From Enoplolaimus lenunculus (lineage: Eukaryota > Nematoda > Enoplea > Enoplida > Thoracostomopsidae): a stretch of 64,000 nucleotides of DNA. Both the position numbers and the translations under genes were made by a program. The DNA lies in the NCBI GenBank assembly GCA_030248215.1, contig JASANG010001037.1:186001-250000 (forward strand), read 5' to 3'. Shown piece by piece: positions 12,228 through 22,374 of this stretch (its first letter is position 1; each line of letters starts with the position of its first letter). The notes beneath the pieces are model-generated. The model was not told where the DNA came from. It was given only the letters and a program-made list of their open reading frames with translations, and searched no databases.

Positions 12228-12345
12228 TCGCGAGGCGCCGTCCGTCACTATACGGTATTGTACGTGTGTAATTCACCTGCAATACCACACAGTGACGTAC
12301 GGTAGCGGACGACGATGGAAGGCGCAGGACTGTGACGGGCGGTGC
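12228..12345. repeat. Palindromic CGGTATTGTACG / GTGACGTACG element
   Basis: GTCACTATACGGTATTGTACG and CACAGTGACGTACGGTAGCG are partly inverted. A related copy with CGGTATTGTACGAGAAC and CGGTGACGTACG lies at about 46125-46200 in the intron between NADAR exons 23 and 24. Confidence 0.5.
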
Positions 12346-13039
12346 CGGACATTATCAAAAGTATAGCACCATATAACCTACATTTCTATGTGTTATATGT
12401 AATTCAAAAATTATCGCTTTGGCACTACAAAGGTTAACCTGAAAATTGAGTGCAGCACGAAAAAAAAGTGAAAAATAGAAACTCCACGAAACAATTTAAA
12501 TTAAAACTATAATGTATTGCGAAATTAACAAACTATAAAGCATTGCGAAATTAAAAAAGCACTTCGAGTAGAAGCGTAAACTGCCTAAGTCGCTGAGCCC
12601 TCAATTCTTCATACATGGCCAGTAACACCGCTGTTGAGTACTTTAGTCGCACATTCTCGTTCACCTCATATCGATAGTTGCGAAAAAGTGTAAATCTTTG
12701 CTTTATTTTACCGCAAATAATGATTGTTGTTTCAATTGGTATATCCTCAGAAGGACAATTAAAAAACTTTTCTGAATCCACAGCGTTGTATATGGTTTTG
12801 TGGTAATGACGTGCATTTGAAAATGATTTGCGCTGATTGCTAGCTAATTGGCTAGCATCACAATGATGCTATTCCTGAGGTGAACACTAAGTCGCACTTT
12901 CATTCTGCAAGGATGTAAAACCGTATTTTCGGCTTTTGTGGATTTTTTCCACACGATTTAAAGCTTGGGCTTAGATATAAACGTAGAAAAAGTTACGCTT
13001 TGCATAGTTGAGTATGCAATAACATTACTTTTAAAGGCT

Positions 13040-13475
13040 TACTGTAGTGACCCAAATAAGAAACAGGGACTGATATTTATTTGGCCTCTACAGAGGGCAC
13101 CCCCCTTGTTATTCGGTTATGGACAGTTATTTATTTTCACCCCACGCCCCGCCGTCCTTCGTTACTGATATATATCCGGTACTGCACTTATCCGCTGAAT
13201 TAAACGTTTATTTGTCTTGTGTCAATAGCTTGAGCGATAATACATGGTTATACTATAGGAATGTACTTTCAACATTTAAGTACGCTTTAAAGTTTCGAAC
13301 TCAAATTATTTGGTCCTGGAGTCATTTATGCGCTATAATTAGGGTTAATAGACATTTATGGACATTAATTAGTGTTTAGGGACTCTATCCGCTTACGGAC
13401 TCTTATTAGGGATACGGACTCCAATTGATTCGGACTCAAAATGAGGACCCCCCTCTTATTCGGGTTAATACAGTA
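13040..13475 (+). mobile_element. TACTGTA-GTGACCCGAATAA element, copy 3
   Basis: Full-length 436-bp copy with TACTGTAGTGACCC at the left and CGGGTTAATACAGTA at the right. Useful as the reference copy of the family. Confidence 0.8.
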
Positions 13476-15709
13476 TATATCTATGTAAGTATAGTGTAAG
13501 TTCGTTTTTCCTAATCAGCAGAAATAGAACTACATGTACAGCTAATGGAATGTTGGAGCGAAAAACATGACGATTTTCTGACGTTTACCGTTTGAAATTT
13601 TCAATTGTCGCTAATTGCCCAGCTAAGCTCAGACTATATTTTTGCTGATCTACTGCTGTATTATGATTTAACTAGTAATTATTCTGTTATCGTGGGGTTT
13701 AGGTCTAAATTGTGTATTTACATATTTTTGTTCAATTCTTTCTTTAACGGCGGTGTTTATGAAATTGAAGATTAAAATTAAAATCATTTTCGCGAAAATA
13801 TTCCTACAGCTGTAGGTTATCATTAGATGCCGTTGATACAGCAAAGTCTTTTGTCTTGGAGATTATTCTGTCGACCAAAATGAAAAATTAATAAATTTAC
13901 CTTAATTGTTTCTGATTATTATGGTTTTAGTATATACTCCTAGCCGTCATTTTGGGACTTAATACCTACGATAATCATAAATTAGTGTTATTAAAACTGA
14001 AATTTGGTTCGAAAAAACAGCAAACAAAACGTTGGATTATGCGGCATTTATTCTGAACCTGTTTTGTTGACGAGATTTTGTTTTAAATTTTTAAAATTAG
14101 GCTAATTGAAATTCAACCTTATATCAAAATTGTACCCGAATATGGCTATTGTAAGAAAATGAAGCTTGTGAAGAGTATATAAGCTGTCATTGACAATTGC
14201 ATCCATACACTACTGATAATTTGACAATAGTAAAATTAAGATCAAGTATTTTTACAATAACAATATTAATAAACCGTATTCTCAACTGTGTGTAGCACCT
14301 ATCGTCAGTTAGTGATACGCTTTCAAACAGGATAATTGTGTGATCTAAAAATTTGCACCAAAGCGCATTAAATGCAAAACTATACTGAATTTATAAACTC
14401 GGTGTGCAGTGGTTCTCAAGTTACATTGCGTATTTACCACCAACCCAAACACCTGGAGATAGATACTGTCGGGGCTGGGTTAAGGCGGTGGCTGGTCCGG
14501 CGCCCATATGACTAGGAGGCCCTTTTATTTTAGCATCATTTATATTATAGAGCTTAAAATAACTCATTTGAATGAAATAACTTTACCGGAAGTAAAAACA
14601 AAGTTTACGGCAGAGGAACTGTTCTATATTTGCACTTAGAGAAGTCAATTATGATACCATCGAAGTCTAAAACTTTCCTAAAGTTCAAGAATGAACGGTA
14701 ACAGTTTTTACCAAAAAAATTTGGCCCACACTCTTCGTTTCGATTCGGACCGCATGTTGTGTGAGGAGCAGGACTCAGCCAACCCGTTGGTCAGATGTTT
14801 TATCTAGGAGCAGGAATGCGTGAGGATATAAGTCTCATAGCTTAAAACTTGGGCCAGTGTAGATCAATAAAAGTTAAATGGCTGCTTAATAAAAAGCAGT
14901 CTAAATAGTTCGTTAAATGACGAATACGGATTGCAAAAGCAAGGGACTTAAGAAGAATTTTAAACCGTACAGTTTTTACTCATTGACCGAATAATTTGCA
15001 CTGTATTTTAAAAGAGTGATGTTTTTTATTTGTAAATCATTTTTATAGCTAGCTAGAATTTTGGACATTATTTTTGAGAGAGTTCTTAAATTAGCAAGCT
15101 ACTAAAATGATCGGACATTTTTTGGCACTAGCTTGCGCAGTATAACCTGGATGATGGATAAGATAAATTCAAAAAGCATTCTCAACGCCTGGAAATCAAT
15201 TTTGCGCACTCTTGTATACAACCAGGCCGAACAAGCCAATCACTACTCACCAAAAATTTTATAGTGGTTCTGATGGCTTGTTATCCGTAGAAACATATCG
15301 TCGGGTATCTGTTGGTGGGAGGCCCCGTTTAGTAGGAGGGCCCGAGGCCCGGGCACTTTGTGCCACCCTTGAATCCGACACTGGATTGTGCGCACATTTT
15401 AAAATAAGAATAGATTGTAAAGGACTTTAGTGCTAACTCAAGCCCATCAGTAAACGTTTACTAAATTCTAAAAGGATTGCGTGTTCTCTTGTGTTTTGAA
15501 TTGTTGTTCGAATCAAAATAGCCATGCAAACGTTTGCATACAAACAAGCAAGTACCACTGTACCTAGCCATTTGAGTGCTTTAGACGTCAGGTTGGGTAA
15601 GTTCATTGGGAGGCGCTAAAAATTTCATACCCACGGGTAAAAGTCTGGTTTGACAATAATGTCTATAGAGCCAAATTTTAGCTTTAATTTCGGATTTCTA
15701 AATTAGTTA
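13476..15709. other. Intergenic stretch, mostly unassigned
   Basis: Apart from the half MITE at 14289-14415, nothing is recognised. A GGCCCGAGGCCCGGGC palindrome at about 15340 is locally GC-rich. Confidence 0.45.
14289..14415. mobile_element. GTAGCACCTATC-ended MITE, left half
   Basis: Has the TGTGTAGCACCTATCGTCAG left end and the CAAAACTATACTGAAT centre; the right inverted end is absent. Confidence 0.55.
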
Positions 15710-15717
15710 CAAGTAGG

Positions 15718-15865
15718 GGCCCATGTAAAGATCAGGGGCGAAACGTTTTTCTGTGGGACTAGAAAAGAGTAAGTGTAAGCTTTAGACTAACTTTTTTGTT
15801 TGGCATAGGCTTAGGCTTACGAATATGCTTACAATACTATTCTGCCCCTGTTCTTTACACTGACC
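15718..15865. mobile_element. TTAGGC-type hAT-like MITE, copy 6 (short)
   Basis: A shorter member with the GGCCCATGTAAAGATCAGG left end and a right end ending TGACC. The flanking 8-mers CAAGTAGG and GAAGTTGG match at six of eight positions. Confidence 0.75.
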
Positions 15866-16282
15866 GAAGTTGGAGACCTGAGCGATGCATCCAGAATATT
15901 TTAAAGAAAATTATGTAACATAATGTACTTGAGCGAGACAAGCCAAAGGGTCAAAGAAGACGACAGTAATTTTGAAACAATGGTAAACATTCTGCTCGCA
16001 GTTGGAGGATTACTATTTGCCCCAGTCGACCCCCTGTACAGGTTTTTTAACCAGAGTTTTTCCAACAAGATAAACGTTGCCAGAGATTTTAGGCAAAACT
16101 ATCCTATTCGAGCAATTCTAAAGATTCAAAGTTTTAGTTATAACGTTTAATTAGATTATTTTACAACTCGGGCCGTCCAAGAAAAATTTCGGCGCCCAAA
16201 ATAGTTTTCAACTTTGCTTGTAAGTCATTAAATCTCTTGGATACCCCTCTTAAAATTGTTAGCCTATCCCTAGCAAGGTGAA

Positions 16283-16896
16283 GTTTTTTCCCTTATCCCC
16301 CAGCCCGCGTTTACCCAAAAATTGCTGGATTTAATAAATTTATGCATATTTCAGCTTCTCATGATCTCTCCTGATTGTGCCACGCCGAAATTTGAATTTT
16401 TTAAAATTCGATTTTTAGGTGCCCAGATGACCCCTTTGGGACCCAAAAAATATCTTTGTCAAAACTTTGACAAATTACACACCATTCTATGCAGGTTGCG
16501 GAGCTAAGTGCAATGGTGTTCAATTTTTCACAATTAGACGTCTGGTTAACGAAGTATGATCAAATAAATGATTTGACTCCGTCCCAAATCGTTGTCAGCG
16601 CGCTAAATGAGTTATTTGAACATTCAATAGTGTGACGTCTAATTGCGGAAAATTCAACACCAATGGAATCAGCTCCGCAAGTTGGATCGAATGAGATATA
16701 ATTTGTTAAACTTTTTGACAAAATGGTTTTTGGGTCTCGAGGACATCCCTTGAGTCCTTAAAAAGTCGAACTTTTCAAAAATCAAACTTAAGCATAGAAT
16801 CATCAGGGGAGGTCATGAGAAGCTAAAATATGCAAAAATTTTCAAAATCTAACCATTTTGGGGCAAACGCGGGATAACGTGATAATGAAAAAGACC
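16283..16896. repeat. Long foldback element, copy 2
   Basis: Diverged second copy of the 5384-5960 foldback with the same landmarks (TTATCCCCCAGCC, ATGCATATTTCAGC, GCTCCGCAAGTTG, GCGGGATAA). Arms still pair over most of their length. Confidence 0.75.
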
Positions 16897-17424
16897 GCAA
16901 GATGAGCTAGCTACCGGCCTGCTACAACGATAACTAAGGAAAATTTGAAGAAACTTTTGCAAAATCCATCAGTTTACTGATTTGTTAAAGGTAAGCAGAT
17001 TATATACTTCAACATTTAGTTTGCACAATTAATTTTTGGACTATTCAATCGTTAAAATAGCATTTTTAAGTTTGTTTCTGAATCGAAACTGATGAACAGT
17101 TAAGATTTGCCACCTTTTTTGTTCATTTTAACCTTCACAAATTGCCCAGCAACGTTTTATCAAGAGTCGATAATGCCGTTAAACAAAAATACGCAACAAG
17201 CCTTGTGTTTACATGTCACAAAATGTACCAACGCTTGTTGTGTTTTGGTCCTAAGGTCCTTGAAATTTTTCCCTACTAAGCAATGGGGAAGGTCGAAAAT
17301 GCAACTAGCGCTGGGTACATTCTGTTCTATACAGAATGTACATTGATGCGTACTGTTGTTAAACAAGCGTCATGCACTCTTGGTGTTATCATGTGTGGAT
17401 AATAACCTCAACAAGAATATGCTA

Positions 17425-17633
17425 CACTGCAAAAAATGGTGAGTCAAATTGACTCTCTCCGAAATAGGCTCTACGAGAATACACAAACTGAGTCAAATTC
17501 AACTCCGCCAGAGTCGAACGCGCGATGAAGTGAGTCAAATTTGACTCTGGTGGAGTCGAAATTGACTCATTTTGTGTAGTCCCGTAGAGCCTATTTCGGA
17601 GAGGGTCAATCTGACTCACCGTTTTTTGCAGTG
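17425..17633. mobile_element. Palindromic MITE with CACTGCAAAAA ends, copy B
   Basis: Best preserved copy. It opens CACTGCAAAAAATGGTGAG and closes with its near-perfect complement TTTTTTGCAGTG, flanked by TA on both sides. The arms pair over about 90 bp each. Confidence 0.82.
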
Positions 17634-17759
17634 TACTGGGTAGTTTCTGCGAATAAAAGTATGTTATTGAGCGCTTAAAATTTGCAAGGCCCCCTTCGTT
17701 AATAGGGCTGGGGGTACTATAACAATATTTCGAATTTGTTAGTCACCCCGAATTTATTG

Positions 17760-18200
17760 TTGAAGTGTTGTGTTTACTATGCAGTTCATGTGGTGACTAC
17801 CCCCCCTTGAAATAGATACGAATCGCACAAAAACAGAACTCGTGCTGTATATTTGCTGCCATGCACAATCAAGCAAGTTGCATACTTTTGTCTAATGTTC
17901 ACATCGACACTTTCTGTTGTACCAAGAGTGCATGATCCTACCGGACGCTGCATTTTTGGCTGACACCCGTTATTTAGAGAAAGTACCGCTGTCACATTGA
18001 AAAACCCTAAACTAAGTTATAAGCGGATCAGTTTTGATGCCGGATACATAAAATGCCATGTTTCGCACATTTTGTACCCCCATAAAAATCGGAAGAGGTC
18101 GGTGAAAAACGCAACGCTTGCCGGGTACACATTGTATCATGCGGAGCCACCGATAGTTGCATTTTCTAGTATCGTGCACTCTTGGTTACACTAAATTAAT
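17760..18200. repeat. Repeat block with TGCACTCTTGGT motifs
   Basis: CCAAGAGTGCATGATCC and CGTGCACTCTTGGTTAC are inverted around 18.0 kb, with ACGCTTGCCGGGTACA-type sequence between. Related pieces lie at 17.16-17.39 kb, 34.99-35.33 kb and 60.03-60.23 kb. Short open frames here are repeat sequence. Confidence 0.5.
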
Positions 18201-20332
18201 ATAAGTTTACCAAAAAGATTTGCATTCAGCAGTAAGTTTTTGTTCGTTAAAAACATTAAGATAACTGTTAGCCTAAGGATTTCCATTCCGGTTTAGTTCA
18301 AACCGTTTACAACTGAAATTTTGTTATTCATTTAGTATTTTGAACACGCAACTCGTCGCTCTAAATTTGTATTCAATCTTGCTGTTGGCAAGTTGTAGAA
18401 GATTCTGTTTAAAAGCTGAAATAGTTTACCTCTTTAATCTGTTGCCAAATTTGATGCTATAGTTATTGCTATCAATTAAAACAATTTGGATTTGAAATTT
18501 GCAATATACTACTATGTCCTGGATTAACAATTCTATGTTTGTGACAAATAGTTAACGGATACGGTTTGATTGCTTAAAGTTAAAAGTTTGCTTGCGTAAC
18601 GGGAAAGATTAACGATCATCAGGCAATTCAAAAGGCGAACAGAAGTGGCTGGCGAGTAAAATTTTCTTGAATGTAAACAAGTTATTTTATCAGAACCGCT
18701 TTCTGTTCAAGGTATAACAATAATAAGTTTGATCACAATTTTATTTTTCGCATGTATTGACATTTGGTACACCGCGTACGATCAAGGATTTTACGACATT
18801 ATAGAAAGTGGAAATAGATCCGTAAACCTAATGAAAATTTTTTACTGTCGTAAAAAGCCCTTCTAGAGTCCACTGAAAGTTGTGTCTTTTGTTGCCGTTT
18901 TAGAAATTTCGGAAAGGAATATACTTCCTGTATTCCAATTTCCCTATTGTATATGCCACCGTTTGCATGCTATACTGCAATGTGCAATAGTATATTCTTT
19001 ATGCTCTTGGTACTCGGCAGAATCGAAGTAATCCTTTTTGAAATTTTTTATTTTTTCGCCATATTTTTCAGACACACCGATAAGTACTGTCAGAGACGAA
19101 GAAGCGGATCTAACAACGGCGGGCATACCTACTAGAAGCGGCCCGAATAAGCGGGGAGGATAATAGTAGTCAGAGATTACTATTTTCAGTTCTGAAACCG
19201 TAGAAGTCTATTTCCCTAATTAGAGTCCGTACTTCGATGGAGTTCCAAATTGTTAATTAGAGAAACGTATTCCTGTGCTCAAGCACCCTAAAAGAGTTTT
19301 TCAGTAATTTTTTCCTGCGCATTGGTACAAGGTTTATGGAGGTACTAAATCTAACGCATAGGTAGCCTGACAATCGGACTTCAGATATTTAACTGTGATC
19401 CTGGTTATATTATAGTTTAGTGTAAGAAAAATGACGTTTTGTGACTTGACTTAAAATGTGACTTCCCCTCTTGAGGTATACGATTTTTAACCAATGATTC
19501 TTCCGTCACTGGAATTCTACCTCTTTAAGTTTGGTTCATCATTGCAGTTTCGAAAAGTCTTTGAGTTTACTTACAACTTTCACATTACTTATGCCTAAGC
19601 CTCTGCATTCACCACACCTTAACCTCACCAGAGGTATTGTCACTGAACACAGTGCAAAACCTGAATCCATCTGATTTTCAAATAAAAGATATTTGCATTA
19701 GCTTCTGAAACTGAGTTGATTTGGTTTGCCGTCGTATGCTTTCAACCACAGCAAAATAGCGTTATTGAAGCAATCCCTTCCTCTGTAATATATAGTGCAG
19801 GATTCGTTTACTTTCGAGTAAAGAAAGAAAAATATAAGTCTTATCAGATTTGATGAGCGCTTTAGTTTTTGTGTGTTCAGTTACTACTCATTTATGTTGC
19901 TTATTCTGGAGCAATGGTTCGGGTGGGAACGTGACGCATTTTTTGCAAGGGTGAAGGAGTCGTATACGTTAACGGAGGGATAAAATTCAACGAGACAAAA
20001 ATCGTATCATTAAACGAGTAAAAATCCAACGGGTGAAATACCACAAGGAGGGAAACCGTTGTACACCTTAAGGTGTATAATATCTAATGGGCGGAAATCA
20101 CACCGGGCAAATTGTATACGACACCGGAACAGGATATTCGGTCACTCCGTGTTACTCGAAGCCTCAAAACATTTGACAAAATTCAAGAGAGACTAACGCT
20201 TGGAATCATGAAATCAGCAGAACAGAATGCCACACCAGTTGTACTGCTACTTTTACCAGCTTTGCGCCAATTGATTCGAAAGTTACAACGCTTAGCACTA
20301 ACTGGCAATAATAGGTGCTAGGCAATAGCTGA
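18201..20332. other. Intergenic stretch with a TACTGTA-type remnant
   Basis: Near 19.14-19.26 kb are GCCCGAATAAGCGGGGA and GAGTCCGTACTTCGATGG, remnants of the TACTGTA-ended family. The rest is unassigned. Confidence 0.4.
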
Positions 20333-20520
20333 GGGTATCACGACAACTTGTCCCCGATATTAACTCGTCGCCCGACAACTTGTAAACCCGAAATTTCATC
20401 GACTCGACAATTCGTCTTCCGTCATTATGCTTAGGCATAAGGCTTAAGATAGAATATTGCTTAGATGCATTTGTAGGCTTAGGGACACTGTTAAGCGACA
20501 AGTTGTCGGGCGAGGAATAG
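20333..20520. repeat. GTTGTCGG-repeat element, copy 2
   Basis: Inverted flanks (GACAACTTGTCCCCG at the left, AGCGACAAGTTGTCGGGCGA at the right) enclose CTTAGGCATAAGGCTTAAG, so it shares TTAGGC-like units with the hAT-type MITE family. Confidence 0.55.
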
Positions 20521-22320
20521 TGGTCGATTCATAGCTGAGAATCGTTTTTGTTTCTACGAAGGATATAACGTGGAATACATTTACTCATTCCATAAGTATT
20601 CCTGTTCAGATTATCTGGCACGGTAAACCCTGGCGTGCGGATAAAAACCATGATTATTTGTACGAATTAATATTTGTGATTAATTTTTTGACCTATTACA
20701 CAACAACAGAGTCACGACATTGACGTACTTTTAAGTTGAAGTTTGACGATGTAAAATAGTGATGGATTACACTACGGAGTTTTGTTCTACGTAGGTTATA
20801 ATTGTTTCCGATGTAAATATTCGTTTAAATGGCTGATAATTCCTATACTAAACAATAAATTTCATTTGAGAAACGAGCGGTAAGAGAAAAATTAAGTCGA
20901 AATCAGAGGTAAATCGGAACAGCATGCATTGTGGGGCGGGCACAGATGCAGAGTGGGTGTGTATGCCTTTATGGCCGAATAGTTTCAATCGCAGTTTTTC
21001 ACGTTATGGTATCAAAGTATTTTAGTTGCAGGGTAGCGCTTTATATGATTCACAATGTGCGCGTAATTCACAAAATATATAGTCAATTTAACAAAATCCA
21101 ACACTATACACAGCAAGACACAAGTCAGTGCGAGGCAGGAAGTGACAGGGTGCTGTGAACAACCTACCTACAGAGAGGGGCCCTTCACCGCAGAGGCGGA
21201 GCTGGGCTTTCACGGCGCTAAATCTGATTTTGATAGAGTTCCACCCCGGAATTTGCGAGCATCCTCTAACCGAATATAGAAATTTCAGCAAAAGTTGTAA
21301 AATCTTGAACTTTTGTAGGGAGCCCATGCTTAAAATGAACCAAACTTCTCATGAAGAGATGGAATTTTGTGTACTTTTAGCGTCAGAGCAGTCAAGGACC
21401 ACATACGTTTGGTAAAAACTGAGACAATCTTCATATGCTTAAACCACCGAGGAAGGCGACTGGCGAAGGCACTTTGTAAAAACACTATACTTATAAAATA
21501 CGATAGTTAAATTTTACTAACTTTTCAAAGTATAAGTGTACTAAATATAGGGTAAATTTTTGCTTAAATCATGTAAATAAGTACAACTACTGCTGTCATT
21601 TCCTGATTTATTAAGTAAATGTAAAGCTAAGAAATTTGTGTTTGCTTAAAATTAAGTAAAACTTTGCCAAGCACCATAGTAAGTAAAACTGACACTTAAT
21701 TCGGCAATGGTTTTACTTAATTTTAAGTATATTTTTTACTGAACACGTGGCGCATCCGACGGCGATATTTGCCATCGGTTCGAGAGTGTTAAAACAAAGT
21801 AAAAATGTTGTTGCCTATCGAGCGCGCGCACTGAAAGGAAAATTTTTATACTTTAGCAGCGTAGAAGTTATTAATGGTCAGTCGACTCTCTGAAGCCAAA
21901 AGACAAACTGAGCATAGTCAAAACAACTCGCAAGCGAGAAACTGGATGCGTTTCAAAACTACGGCTGTTTTTGGTTAAACTGTTTTAGAGGCGAGGACCA
22001 ATACAGTTACAGTGCCACAAAACTTCTTAAAAAAACTTTGAGTATACTGCATCCAACTGATATCAGATAGTCAACTGCACAAGTCAATGTTGACGTCACT
22101 ACGGTAGGAGCAGTTTATAGATTCATGTGTGGCTCAATTCACGAGGGTCCGTATTTCCTCTGGCCCCTAGGCTATAGCCTAGTCTATAATGTTAGTCACG
22201 TACACTGGATTGCCGTATAGTTGCTCACAGTCTGCTCTATGTGAATGAGAGTTTAAATTTCAGAGGTGCGTTTATAGCTAAAAAAACTTTGTCATATTTT
22301 AAATTTAAAATTTGATTACT
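20521..22320. other. Upstream region of the neuropeptide gene
   Basis: No other gene is recognised. At 21.48-21.74 kb an AT-rich block has repeated TTAAGTAAAAC-like motifs and ACTTAATTTTAAGTA palindromes. A promoter is presumably within the last few hundred bases, but no clear TATA box was assigned. Confidence 0.4.
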
Positions 22321-22374
22321 ATGGTATCCAGGACATTTGATTCGACTCACTCATCATCTATTGCAATTGTAAAA

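Noticed and set aside
17107-18194. Several 60-80 codon frames on both strands
   Set aside because: They overlap inverted repeat blocks and mirror each other across strands.
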